In this document: positions 1 to 12,985 of the stretch, in pieces
How positions within the stretch are numbered: position 1 is the first letter of the stretch
Layout: every line of letters starts with the position of its first letter
Assembly (NCBI GenBank): GCA_013398955.1
Contig: VWPU01002093.1
Span: 186,001-250,000 of the forward strand
Length of the DNA stretch: 64,000 nucleotides
Direction: 5' to 3'
DNA from: Callaeas wilsoni
Lineage: Eukaryota > Chordata > Aves > Passeriformes > Callaeidae
The notes under the pieces: generated by a model
The model's input: only the letters and a program-made list of their open reading frames with translations
Databases searched by the model: none
Told to the model about the DNA's origin: nothing
Translations under genes and position numbers: made by a program

Positions 1-3000
1 TCAGGTATTGTGCTCTGGGAAACAGCTCTTGTGTGTCCATGGATGTGGAGGATGTAATTACATCCCTGGAGCTTGCTTCTCTGAAGGGAGTCTATACCCA
101 GGGCATTTACAAAAGGCAACAAAGACAACTCTGTAACTTACTGAGCCCAAAGAAACCTTACAACTACCTAGGCTTATTCCTACACAAGCCAGAACAACCT
201 AGTAAGTCACCAAGATGTCCATCAAGGCATCACTGAACAAAAGCTAAGGACTGTTATGAATGGACCCTCTGAGCTCTGTCATTGCCCAGAAGGGCTACTC
301 TTACACAGCTGTTAGATAATGAGATCAGATTTTGGCTCACTATAACTGTAATCAGTTAAAGCCTCATCTATAACAAGTCCAACAATTTGGAACAATTTTT
401 TTAATGGCTCACTAGGCGTATACATAAAATGGCTCTGTACCCTCCTCAACTACAGTGAAGACTATTCTTCAGTCACTTAAATTATTCATTACACTCAAAT
501 TCAGATATCTGAAGTACTACCTGTATGGATTTACCTGTGGTTCAGATGTCTGAACTCCCAACATAGTCACTGGAGGCCTAGGGCTTGTCCATTTGTGCAC
601 ATACTGCTGTTTCAGTTATCCTGTGGTATCTTTCCTGACTTTCATTTATGTGCTGAAGAGCACAGGGTTCCTATGTGTCTTGTGTCATACTTGCCAGTGC
701 AAAGATGATACTTCAAGTACCTTAAAAGAATTTCTGTTGGTTAGATATTTATAAAAAAGCTAAATAAAACACTGATTCTTCTCTGATTAGGATGGGTACT
801 CATGCACCCAACTCACACAAAGATCTCTTTCATCTTCCTAGTGCAGGTGTCTACAATTTGGAGACTTGGAGACTTTGGAGACACATCATCCTCACTTCCA
901 GCCTCTCTTTCTAAACCATGGGTAGTTGCTTATGGGTCTTTATCCTTGACCACACACCAAACAATATCTCCAGCATGAAGTATTCATGTCAATAATAAGT
1001 AATTGTTAAAAAAAAAAATTGCATTTCACACAGCAGTCCCCTAATTGCATATACATATGGCTTTGTACTAATGAAGTGATACCTGTGTAAAAAGACCCGG
1101 AGCTCCACAGAGATTAGAAGCAATACTCAATGGAACCCTCTGCCCAAACTTTTTTTTTTAAAATCCTAACTTGCTGTTTAGAGCACAATTTCTTTTCAAA
1201 ACCCATGGGTCTTTCATAAAGAAGTGAGTAACTGCACCCACTTTAAATGCTGATCTAAGCCTTTCTGAAGGGTCCAGCTAGGAGTCCTTCAGAGGGCTAG
1301 CTGCTGAGACACAGTACTCCTACTGCCAATGGGCCACTTGTGTTCTAGGAGTAGAGGAGGCATGAACGAGTGGTACCACCACACAGAGGGCAGCTGGCAG
1401 AGGTACAAAGCAGCCTGTGAGCCCCATACATTGCCCAGTGGGCTGAAAACAGGGCAATGTAACAGCTTCAGAAAAGGCACAAGTGTTTGGCACGCAAGTC
1501 CATTTACAGCATGTCGTACTTTTCCATTCCTTCGTTTGACTAAATCACAGCTTCAGGATAAAGTGATGTGACAAAAAGAACCTCGTACAAATGTACTTAG
1601 TATAATGGCTGAATGAGCTGACTCTAGGAGAATCTTGCATGTTCGAGCAATTTTTTCTTTCTGGCTTTTCTTGACACTAATTCTGTCTCTGGCTTCCTAT
1701 AATACATAAATGATATGGAAATTTAAGCATGAGTGAAGATCAAACAAAAAGTCACAGTACTTGAATGCTGTTATTCTTACTTTCCAGGATGAAGTAATTT
1801 GTATTACAATAATGCAAACTCAGTTACCCTAAACAAATGTCAATGTTGGAAACTAAAGACACAATATTGGACAACAAGATGCTGGCTAAAGCACTTGCAG
1901 GACATTTTTCAATTAATAAGATATATAAATCTTTCATATTTAGAAGACAAAGTTCAAATCGGGAAGCCTCAAATTACAATGTTTTTGAAAGGAAGCTGAT
2001 ATACAAGCTGTGAGCAGCACCCCATAACTTCCCTTTTGATTACATTCATTTAATGTTTACTATAGTTCTTATCTCTCTACTGATAAGAAGCTTTTGCCAA
2101 GTAGAAGATTCACTAACTTACCTGCTCTTAGGTGCAAATGACATCCTGCAACCCTTTCAAACCTATCAGAAAGCAGTGGTCCTATAATGAGGCTTGAATG
2201 TAGCAAGGGCTTGTTCTGCACTCTCTCTGTGGAATAAGAGTATCATAAAAGTATACAAAAAGAAAAGTTAGGAAAACAAGTAGAGAAACATGAAACAATT
2301 GTGGAAAAGTGCATTGAACTGGGCAGTGGGCATCTGAGTTTCAAGACGTTTAAATTCACGTACCACACAACCTTACAAATACACCTATTGTTCAAATACT
2401 GCAATCAAATGAGAATGTCTCAATATATAATGCCATTCCCCCAAGTTTTGTACAGGGTTACTCAAAAAAGAGCCTTAGAAAAGGTCTCCACAGGCCTGGA
2501 ACATGCTTTGAATTTAGGTTCTACACTTTTCACTCATACTGAAACCAGATACTGTGAAAAAAAAAACTTTGGCCATGTGACAGCAAATTAATGAGTCCTA
2601 TGAATAATGCATCGACCAGAGTGATAACATTCTTGTCTATAGTGTAACAAGACAGGAATCTGGTGAAGAGCTAAAGCATGTCATGGACTACTTGCAAGCT
2701 CTTTTTACTTTTTAAAACTCCTCAGCTGTTTTGGGTGTATTTTGCAAAGAACAGCAAACACTCCCAGCTGAAATATTTATCGCTTCTGCAGATGTTGGGG
2801 GATTTTCCTTCTGGGAAGAATGGACTCATAAGGTAGGAGCAGCTTATATTTTCATGGAAGTTTGACTTGGAATACAGATATGCTATTTTGTGAACCAGTA
2901 ACCTGAATAAGGGACACAGATGTGCTCAATGTAAAATGTACATTCAGTTTGTCTGACCTAATTCTTCAGACTCAGCCACAGCTGAGGTACCTCAGGAAGA

Positions 3001-3384
3001 GAACAACCACCACACCAGGAGCAAGGACTTGCAAATCCTCTGATTCATTAAAGAATTATGCACATACTTTTGGAGTTTAACCAAGCAACAAAGAGATGCA
3101 AAAGTTTAAAACAAAGTCTATACTTACATGTTGGCATGTCCTACAAGTCTTACAGAACTGGGGCACAAGCCAGTAAGAAAAGTTGCCCTCATCAGGGACT
3201 GGTGTACTCTGGTGCAGCTTTATAAGACGTGTAGCACGAGTTGGGAAAATAGATTTCCCATTGTACGTGAAGACATGGTTCACTTCTCAGTAACACTTCA
3301 TAACTGTAGGCTGTTCAATTAAAGTTTCACTGCAACAGGATTCTTTTAGATTGGCTCACTGCATCCCTCAAATTCATACAAGCA
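1..3384. other. Intergenic DNA with no recognised gene
   Basis: Both strands hold only short open frames without recognisable domains or codon bias. Simple features are an A-run near 1009-1018 and a T-run near 1150. The stretch lies about 28 kb past the PTN 3' end, in what is inferred to be the PTN-CHRM2 interval. Confidence 0.6.
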
Positions 3385-4190
3385 TTGGAGTGCTGGCTGG
3401 AAGAGATCTCTGGATGCCTCTGGTCCTGTCCCCCGTAGGAGGCAGGGCTGCTGCCAGCACTAGATCAGATCAGCTGTTGCTTTGCCTGGCTGAGTCCCAA
3501 GAACCTCCAAGGACAGAGAGTCCCTGACCGCTCCGGGTAACCTGTCCAGTGCTGCACCAGCCTCACAGTGAAGAAGATTTTCCTAATGTTCAACCTGAAC
3601 CTGCCAAGCTGCAACATGTGACTTTTGTCCCTTTTTATACCACTTACCACTATTGAGAAGAGTTTGTCTCAGGCACCTCTGCAGCTCCTGAGCAGGTAGC
3701 GGTATTCTGTGGTTAGACTAATCTCTTCACCAGCCTAGACTAGCCCAATTCCCCAGCACGTCCTTCTCAGTCTGTGCTCCAGGCATCTGAAAATCCTGTT
3801 AGTCTTCTACTCAATACTCTCTTTTCTCTCCCTTTCCTCTCAGGCTGCAAAGTCTACAAACATGAAACTACTTCACCATGGCCAAACTATCACACCCCCA
3901 TGGCCTGCTGGCCATGCTGCCTCTGCCATTGCCCACTGTGCAGCTCATGTTGATTGCAATGAGAGTGCACTGCTAATTCGCAGCTTGGAACCCCCCCCAA
4001 CTCAGTACTCACGCCTGCTGTTATTCCTGCAGAGCTTTGCACTCCCCTTCCTGTACTTCATGAAGTTCCCATTGGCCCAAAACTCAAGTTTCTTTGGATT
4101 GGAACTTTGCTGTTTAGCATGTTAAGCATTCCCCCAGTTTAGCATCATCTGCGAATTTGCTAAGGGTATGTTCTGTCCCCAAAGTTGAGA
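3385..4190 (-). mobile_element. CR1 LINE 3' portion, old copy
   Basis: Read on the plus strand, it follows the antisense CR1 consensus in order: the 'ctggaagagatctctggatg' start, the 'cctgtccagtgctgcaccagcctcacagtgaagaag' region, the 'ttgagaagagtttgtctcaggcac' region, the 'ggctgcaaagtc' and 'gcagctcatgttgattgca' regions, then 'tgcacttcccc'-like and 'agcatcatctgcgaatttgc' blocks at the far end. The element is therefore in minus orientation, with its 3' end near 3385. It has many substitutions and gaps and has lost the terminal 8-bp repeats. It has no intact reading frame. At about 800 bp it is the longest CR1 piece in the window. Confidence 0.85.
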
Positions 4191-7100
4191 AATTAATGTT
4201 AATACAAGCTACAGGAATTAGTACTGATTAGATGTTATTCTGTGGTGCTCCTATAGCTCATGTGAGAAAAATGAAACATCCCAGTCAGGATTTCCAGCTC
4301 TCAAGAAACATCCAAGTATGGAATGCCAGAGTTCGCAAAGCAGAAACATCTGCTGAAGAGTTCTTGCTTGTTGCAGCACATGTAGTCAGGAGGAGTGCAA
4401 AATGAAGAGAGAAAAAGACATTCTCAGAAAGAATTAGTGACAGCAGAACACATAAAGTGGCTAATAAAATGTGGATGAGAACCAGCAGAGTGGACAGTAT
4501 TTGCTATTTTCACTTTGTCTGTAGCACTTATATTTATCCTCCCCAATGCACAAGGTACCTTTTGGTACCTCAGAAGTAGAAACTGAAAGCAAAAGTTTGC
4601 ACATCTACTATTTTAGCCATCGGTTACTTCGTAGATGTAAGGAATCAGTTTTTCTCTACCAGGAGAACATTTCTGCAGCTGAGTAATGATGATGATGATA
4701 TCCTATTGGAGAAAGTGTCGATTTCTAGGGACCAGGCTCAATCTCCACTCAGATGAAAAAGAAAGCAAACTACCTCTTGTGCTGTGCACAGCCTAATGTT
4801 TTCTCAGAGCAGTTTTCCTGATTCGTTCTTTTTTCTTCCCTAGAAAAGATATCAAGCAGGCTATTTTCACTTAGCACATGGGATTGCATTTCATTAGGTT
4901 AGAAGATATCTCTATTTTGCTTGACCCTACCTTTCACATATTTTTCCTGAGGACAAGAAAGCTTTAGCATGCAGTATCACATCATATCTTTGCTGCAGTT
5001 TGGTCATGGCAAGGGAAATAAATATTTGAGATCCACAAGAGGGCAGTTCCTTTTGATAGAACTGAAAACTTACATGTCTACAGAAACAAACTCATACTTT
5101 TTTTTCTCCTGAAACAGGGAATTAAAGCTTAAAAAACAGATCCCTCAAACCTGAATGAGGATTTGATGAGTGACCAGGATTTTTTTTCAGGGAACACGTG
5201 ATCCTGACAGAGCAAGCCTCTTCTGTGCCAAAGTCCATTAGGAGATACAGTTACATGGCTTTATCACCAAGAGGCTCCCATGCATCCTTTAACAACCCGT
5301 ATGACTTGAAAATCAGTTTTGTTCACACTACATGTTAGCCTGTATCTCCACAGGACCACTGAGGAAGGACTGTCTGTTCCTCTGGTGACACAACACTGGA
5401 TGTCTCTCTGGGTCCATCAACATCCACTCTGCACTTGCATGCTCAGAGCAGTGGCATAATCAGCCCTCCTTGCACTAATAAACAGTTAATCCACAGAAGT
5501 GGAAGAGCTACAGCCCTTGGGATTGTTTCTCTATGCAAATAATCTCATGCACGCAGAAGAACAGTTCACTCTCTGCTGCTAATCAAGCTGATTTAGGCTC
5601 ACACATACTAGTGTTATAAATCACCTGACAATAATTTGGAGGGAAAAGAATTTTTTTTTATTTTTACTTTTTAAATTAAAACTGGTTTAGCCGCTTACTG
5701 GAGACAAACCTGAAATACCTTTTGTGAAACACTTCCACTCAAGCAAAGTTAAAAGGCTCAGTGAGCACCTGGAGAGAGAAGAAGCATGAAATGATCACAG
5801 TAATATAGCCTCTTACGTTAAAATTTGGCCTTCAATATAAAGCCTTGATTACCCTTGAGCCCTACACATCCTCCATCACAAATAGACTTGCAAAAGCATT
5901 TTACTACAAAGAACAAACCCAGCAAGAAGTATCTCTCCTCCCAATGATGTTTTTCCTTGAAATTCTGAGTCAAGGAGAACCTGAGAAATTCTCCTTTGGC
6001 ACCAGGAATGCACTGATATTCACTTTCCCCACATATGGTACCTTCACTCATTTTTCCTCCTCTCATCCCACAGTGTGGTGCTAAGCTTTGCAATCCTTCC
6101 TTGTAGTGAAGAGCATTTACTCAGGTGGGAATTACACATGCAAGCGAGAACTCACTACCAAAAGTAGCTGTAAAAAAGGGATGGTTTAAATTTGTTTTCA
6201 CTCTAGGCTCAGCTGGAAGAGCAGGGCACCTTGTGGGCTCCGACTGAAGTGCATGGGGACGTCACCTACCTCCTCTAGGGCTGTGCCTCACCAGCTGCTG
6301 TCAGAGCAGGCTCTGTGTGTTTGATTTGGCCTTTGCCATCAATTTGTACAAATTATTCCTGAGCTGAGTCTATATAATACATTAACTCACAGGTCCATTT
6401 CCTCGCAGGTGTGTGCTCAGCAGAGATTGGTCTATAAAAGCTGCCATCAGCTATTGTCAAATCAGAAATGAGAAATGTTATTAGTGAGAATTGTGGTTCT
6501 TTTTTCAACTAGCTATGAATCAATGCTCTGTTGCTTGTTTATTGAGTTAGATAATATTGGCAAAATGATACCGTTATGCCCAAGGACTGTTCTTTCCTTT
6601 TTTTTTTTAATAATGACACTGCATACATTGTCATTTTGTAACCTCGCTTCCTCTGGGTTAAGACAACCTGCACTGTGGGGCATCTCATAGTTTAAGAACT
6701 AAAGTGATGAGAGTGTTCCAAAACAATGGCCAGGCAGAAGGGAGCAAGAAGCCATGAATCGCCCAGAGCTGTTTGCTCTAGTGTGCTCCTCCTTGGTACT
6801 CCCACCCTCATGGTACCGTATGCCCCCCAAAGGCCTCCTTAAAGAATCCGTAGCTCTTCTTCCTCCTACAGTTGCTCCCAGCAGGCTTCTTTTAGTCACT
6901 GCTCTCGCCAGCCCTCAGCCCCTTGCCTGAAGAGCACCAGCCCTGGTCAGCCAGGCTCAGTTCTCTCTGTCCACTCAGTGCTTGCCCAGGTGGGCACCAG
7001 AGCAGGAAGACACTTTGCTGCAGCTCAGCATCACGACAATCCTCCCTGCAATGCAGGCAGCAATCAGGGCAATCTTCCCTGGGCACAGCTTCTGTTTCTC

Positions 7101-10100
7101 CAGACTTGGGAGGTTAACACGGGAGGATATGACTATGGTCTTGAGTAAAGATTAGTGAGGACTCTCTGAAAGGTACGGCTAGGACTGAAGAATGTTCCAC
7201 AGGCACAGCACACTCCATCCCTTGAAGAACAAGCAGTGTCTAGACTAGAAGAAAGACCGACTTTCTCTTGTGTAGTTGCAGCTCTTTACATCTGGAGGTG
7301 AACTATGTGCTCCAGGCTCACTCTGCAGCCAACAGAGGCAACACAAGAGCTTCCAGAGAAGTGGTCCTCTGAACCTTTTCAGTGCTTCCTTTTGGAGCAG
7401 GTACAGTGTTCTTGAAGCCTCTCACTGCTCCTCACAGCCTGCAAAGGGAGCCCAGGGTGATGCTGCTGCAGATCACTACACGACAAGCTGTTCTTTCAGC
7501 TCGGAGATGAATGGTACAGATGGAAAGAAAAGAAAGACCTTCTGAAGAGCCTGAAACTTTGTCCTTTCTGGAATATGCAGCCTGCTGGAGCTGGATGGCT
7601 TCCAGGAGAAGTGTCCCTTGCTCTGAGAAGCTGCTGGAAGACCTGTTTCTTCCACAATTTCTGCCCTGCCACCAGCAGCTCCAGGAGCTCTGAGCTCCTG
7701 GCAAAAGAAAAGCAGAGCTCAGGAGCTGGGGATAAGCTTGGAGAATGTAGAAGAAAAGGAAGGTAATGTTCATCCAGACACTAACTGGGGGAGAAGAAAC
7801 TGTAGCTGATGAAGAGCTGTAAGAAATCCCCTGGTGGCTGCTCATCCAGTGACATGAAGGCTGGGTAAACGTTTGCCAGAAAACTGCAAAAAATCTCTGG
7901 AGCAAGATGGCTCCTGAGTGATTTCCTGCTCCTGAGTGAATCTGCTATAACTTAGGAGAAAGAGGAGTTCCTACAGCAGCTTCTGTTTAAGAAGTAGAGC
8001 CTGACAACTACTGAAGAGAAGCTTGGCTCCTATCTGCCATCTAGAAAGGTAACAACTGAGAAAAAAGATAAAAGAGACATTTTTCCAGCTGTAAAGTCAA
8101 TTGCTGATCCAGATGGTGGCAGAAGAAAGTCCCGGTATAATCACAGTGCATTTGTATCCCTGGGTATTCTGATGATTAAATGCTACTTATTACTTGCTTC
8201 CTTTGACAAAATAAAAGGTGTCACAATGAAAGAGGCAAATAAGCTGAAATTTTGCTGTTACAAAAGCATATTGCTTTCTTCAGATCTGTCTTTTCATCAT
8301 GTCTCTGCTCCCCACCTTGGCTGCAAAACCCATAAAACACTATCTTTCATCCTAAATATGCCAACAGTTGTAATTGCACCTAGCAGGGAGCTGGAGACCT
8401 GCACAGGAAAGTAACAAATCAGGAATGCCTCTCCAAATCTCTTCAGTTAAGAATTATCTCAGTTATATGAAGAGGTAAAAGCAAGAAGGCACTGTCCTGG
8501 TCTAGTGCTATGCTGATGCAATGAATGTCTGAATGACACCACTGGCATAAATAGGTCCAGTTCTGCTGCTGAACACTGACCGACAAAACTTCCCAGCTGC
8601 CAGGGGTTTGCATCTTGCATGGCAAAAGAGAGAAGCTCCCTTCCCTTCACTAACCCCACAGTGGGAGTTTTTAGATTTGGTAAAATATTTTTATCTTAGG
8701 AATAGAGCAGTCTCTTGTAGCGCCTGTTTACCAGGTAGATCCAGGCAGACGATGCAGAGGAACAGGCCAACTGGATTCATGGTATTAATAGCTGTGAAGA
8801 AAAGAACATTATCATGTCTAATACAGTTATGGACAGATGGCCTGCTTGTAGCACAGTAATCCTTCAATCCAGTTTTAGTCAGTAAAATAAGTCCTCTGCC
8901 TCAAAATAAAACACATCAAATAATGACTCAAGGACCTCCTGCTTCCTTTCCAGGGGCAAGTCTCATCGCAGAAATAAGTTTTCACTTTTTTGGCTGTTTA
9001 AATCAGCAGCTTTTCTTACACTGAAGTATACAACTTACCATCACATTTTTCTATTCCTACACTGCTTTCCTGCTGAATGTGACTTCTCCTGCTCCATTTC
9101 AGCTGCCTGCCCTGCCTCAGTTGCAAGGTGTCTGTGAGGGGCCCTGCAGAATGCAGCAGCTTGCAGCAAAGCCCTTACAGGAACAATTCCCCTGCTCCCT
9201 CCCACCACCCTTCCCCCAGCGTCTGCGAAATCTCAGCAGTTAGGACTTGTCAGGCTGCACTAGAGCTTTGCATGGCTCGGCTTGAAAGAAGCCAGACAAG
9301 GTTAAAAAAAGGGAAATTTTTACCAGGTACTCTCTTTTTTGACAAGTTGATGGTTTTACATAGGAAAGATAAGAATACAATTATTTAAATTTTTTTTTTT
9401 AAGGAAGTAATAATTAGAGAGAAAGTGTGGGGAGAGGTAATCATGTTGTAGCTGAGAGGCAGTGAATCACTGCTGGCATGTGTCATGACAGCATCTTTGG
9501 ACTGTGCCAAAATGCCTTGCATTAAATAGGCCCGTGTACCCCTGAGTTGCTTGGTGATGGGCTGGGCACACTGGCCATTCTGAGACAGGGCTGATGGCAG
9601 CTTGAATGTTTTTGGACTGCTTTTAAATCTCATTGGCTTCCTAGCAAGTGCATTCACACTCTACAATTTTAAATATGACCTTGGAAGGGCAAAATGTAAG
9701 GCACACTGTGGCAGCGTGCCCTCCCAAACTGTCACAGGTCCAAGTTCCTCCATGCATTCAAATCCAACAAACCAGATCCTGAATTCCCTGCCTTCCCTGC
9801 TCCATCTCTACAATGATTAATAATAGCAAAAGCTTCTGTGCTGTCTTCTCTTTTATTACCCACACAGACTTGTATTTAAATTGTTGCTAATAGCTGTGGC
9901 TGCTGTTTTCCCAGCATCTTAGAAATCTTTGCAGCATCCAAAACTCACATTGTCCTTTCTATGCCTACTGCCAAATCCCTTTATTACTGCTTTTTTTGGC
10001 TGATACTGCACTGTAATTCAGTGACCTGCTGTTTAGTGCATGCTCACACCTGTATGGACTATAACATCTCTCAGGTAACCTCTAAGCCATGCAGTTCAGG

Positions 10101-11461
10101 TACCAGCAGCAGCCTCGCTATCATAAACAGAGTAAATTAATCCATGCAAGAGTGTAGCTGAAGAACTGCAGGATTCTTTGGCCAGTCTATACGATATTAT
10201 GATTAAAACTGTCTCAGATATCCATATGATATTTTCAAAGTACAAAACAAATATAATCATAATTTACTGGGGAGCACCACACACACATATTCCCTCCTTG
10301 CCACATACCTTGTTTTGAAATAAAACAAAAATTCAGTATGATGTTAGAGCTGAAAAGATAAAAATACTAAATCAAAACCAGAAGATACTCGTCCCTCGGC
10401 AGGCCATGTCCATCTATAAAGAAAAATAAAGATTTCATGTAATGAAAAATGCATGAGACTGAACTCTGCACTAAAGTGGCTCATTTTCCTCTTTGCACCA
10501 TTTCCTGGCGTGTTTTGGATTCATGGCTGAATTCACGCTGGCGTGAGGATTATAACTTCAATCTCTTTATTTGCGACTACCACTTTTTTAAATCCTCATC
10601 TGTGAAGCTGCACACAACCTCACCTCAGAAAGCTCCTCTGCCCTAAAAGCGCAGCCCTTGCCTGCCGCCGCTCACAGCAGCCCCACAGCAGTGGCTGCAG
10701 TGGCAGTGAAAAGCAATGGCCACACAACAGGGATCAGCCCAGCCCTGCCAAGCTGCCCTGCTCAGCCAGGTTGCTGTTAGCAGGGCTCTGAAAGGGCTGG
10801 CTGGAGCTGGCACTAGAAGGCAGCTCTGTCGCCTGATAAAGCAAGTGGATGTGCTGCATGTCCTTGTAATCCGTGGTGCTGGATTTGCCATCTTTCATGA
10901 TTCAGGTTTTTTTTGTTGTAGAGAATAGGGGGTGGAGAAGAGGAGGGAAGAGCCTGGATAAAAAGCTCTTTCATTCTTCCTTTCTTTGGGCAGTCTGGTT
11001 TGGTTTATTTTATCTTGACTGTAGGAAAGGATAAAATAGCCTGCTTTAGGACTTGGGTAAACATTTTTAGCAGAAAAGGTTTTGTTTGCTCTTCCCTTCA
11101 TGATTGAAGGCTACAAGCTATCAAAATCAGCTGTCAATTTTAGAAATTCTCTTGACCGTGCATTTAAATACAGCTGTACCTAACAGTTGTCACTGTTCAA
11201 AAGCAAGGCACCAACAACAGCCCGGCCAAAGAAGTATACGAGACTAACATTAAGCAGCAAATAAAATACTGCTGATGTAACAGTACCCACATCACCGTTT
11301 TTCTTCCCTCTTCTCATCTTTGTTCCACCTGGACACCGGTTCATTTCTGTTCCCTTCCTCCCTAAAAGACTCCCAGTTCCTCTCCCTATTGAGAGCTCTG
11401 AGCCTCACTTTTAGTGGTGTTATGATCCAACTATTATTAGGTTCTTTTAGAAATTCCTCTG
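4191..11461. other. Intergenic DNA with no recognised gene
   Basis: I see no coding signal or recognised repeat family. A GC-richer stretch at about 6900-7900 has open frames up to 157 codons on the minus strand, but these lack domains and are low-complexity (Ser-rich). A short near-repeat 'gctcctgagtga' occurs twice at 7909-7940. A second GC-richer patch lies at 10630-10880. Confidence 0.55.
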
Positions 11462-12217
11462 CCCAAATTAAGGTGCAAACGAGATTATATGCCAGTGACA
11501 ATAATATGGGTTTTCTTATATAGTAAATATGAGAGAAAGAGAAAGAAAAAGGGAGAAAGAAAGAATTAGGAAATAAGTGGGGGGGTCAGGAAGTGCCAGG
11601 GACAGAATAAAGAGAATATCACCACTCCATGGATCCCAGAGATGCTCCGTCAATCCTCTCCAGCTGGTCTTCTTGGTGGTGAAGGTCCCCCCAGCGAGCA
11701 TGGACTGCCATGAGTTAATGTATCCTCAAGGCAGGTGGCAATGTCCACGCATGTCCCCCTGGGGGGGGGCAGTCTCTTGCAGCAGGCTCAGGAGCAGTCC
11801 TGTGGCACAAGGCCTGGCACTCTGGGGGTCTCTGATGGATTATGGCTCCCCCTCAGCTGCCTCTCGTGGAAGTCCCATGGATGTGGCCTGTGGGGTTGGG
11901 GCTCCACAGCTGGGCCAATCTGTGTAATCGAGGATGGGTGTTCAGTGCCTCTGACCAGAGGTTACACCATGCACCCCAAACCTCCTCCTCCTCCTCCCCC
12001 CTCGGTTGAGGGGTTTCTGTGTAAACCTGGCTTTGTGAGCTCTGCTCTCCCCCACCCCAAACTCAGTGCAGTTGGTGACTTTTGTGGAGGCATACCTTTC
12101 CCTCAGCCTGAGATGACTGAACAATAGGTTTCCCTTTATCTAATCAGCAGTTTGATTTTCAGTCCAAAGTCCCAGTCTTCAGGGGGGCTTCTTTGCTTGT
12201 AGCTTCTTTATAATGAA
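11462..12217 (-). mobile_element. Probable retroviral-element sequence next to an LTR
   Basis: This block differs sharply in composition from its surroundings. It has a 50-bp purine tract (11525-11575), C/G homopolymer runs and (CCT)n at 11982-12001, and it abuts the LTR-like block on its downstream side. I interpret it as the leader or internal part of an endogenous retrovirus, or a second LTR, in minus orientation. No gag, pol or env reading frame survives and no tRNA primer site is clear, so the class is unassigned. The boundaries are approximate. Confidence 0.4.
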
Positions 12218-12985
12218 TGTCAGGGAGATTAATCCACCAACACCAGAGGTTTATGTCCAAAAAGGAGACAGAGGAGTCCTGTTACTTTATTCAAATAAAG
12301 GGAGAGGCCATGGGGCATTCCCCTGGGGTCTCTCAAATTTTTGGAGGACGCAGCCTCCTTTTTATCCTAATTTCCTGGCCGCATTTTCTCTCTCTCTTTC
12401 CCCATTGGCTGAGGTACTTGAGAGGTACAGACTTCCCAGAACGCCTAATTCCTAAGATTCCCTTTTAATGTATACCCCCTCCCTTGCTTTTTTTAAAATT
12501 CCTATGGAATTTATGGTTCTCCTCATTGTTTCTTTCATCTTTTGATATTCAATTTCATTTATTAGCAGACCTACTGTTTATTGATAAAGACAAATCTCTC
12601 TTTCCATTTATCAATCAGTGGAACTCTTCCCATTGTTTCTTTTATCGCTTAGTGCTAGTTTTTATTTACCAGCAGGCCCACAGCTTATTTGTAAAGACGA
12701 GTCCCTCATTCCTTTCATGAACAAAATTTTATATCAATGTTTGAGGCATGAAAAGTTTTCCGTCTCTGACAAGTGGTCACTGTGTGCTCTTTCCCAGCAA
12801 GTGGGACTCTGGCCTGCTTTTTGCACAGCATGTTTACTTGACTATGGATGCTGCAACCTTTGTTTCTGCCCCCCGTGTAAAAATTACAAGAAGAAGGCAT
12901 TAGATACAGAATTAGAATTATTCCAGAATAATTCCACTGATAGAATATTTCTTCGCTTTGATCCCAGGACATTTGCTATTTGACT
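12218..12985 (-). mobile_element. LTR-like block (endogenous retrovirus), minus orientation
   Basis: On the minus strand the promoter-to-poly(A) layout of a retroviral LTR is visible: CCAAT at 12408-12404, a TATA-like ATAAAAAGG about 45 nt later (12366-12357), then AATAAA at 12291-12286 about 70 nt further, then a CT-rich U5-like run. The 3' end would be at ...CCTGACA (12218). The 5' end of U3 is not defined, and 12985 is only where the distinctive sequence fades. The putative U3 contains a 107-bp tandem duplication. Similar LTRs are frequent in songbirds, to my recollection. No partner LTR was found in the window. Confidence 0.55.
12524..12737. repeat. 107-bp tandem duplication, two diverged copies
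   Basis: Copy 1 (12524-12630) starts cattgtttctttcatc and copy 2 (12631-12737) starts cattgtttcttttatc. Both continue through matching blocks (attagcagacct / accagcaggccc, tttattgataaagac / cttatttgtaaagac, catttatca / cctttcatg). The copies sit head-to-tail in the putative U3. Confidence 0.75.

Noticed and set aside
3862..4125. Open frame resembling a small protein
   Set aside because: It lies within the old CR1 copy on the strand opposite the element. It is transposon fossil sequence.
7432..7905. 157-codon minus-strand open frame
   Set aside because: The translation is Ser-rich with no recognisable motif or supporting splice or promoter context. It is consistent with chance in a GC-richer stretch.
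11577..12127. Overlapping open frames of 116 and 130 codons
   Set aside because: They fall in the retroelement-like block, contain homopolymer-derived Pro runs and match no retroviral protein that I can see.
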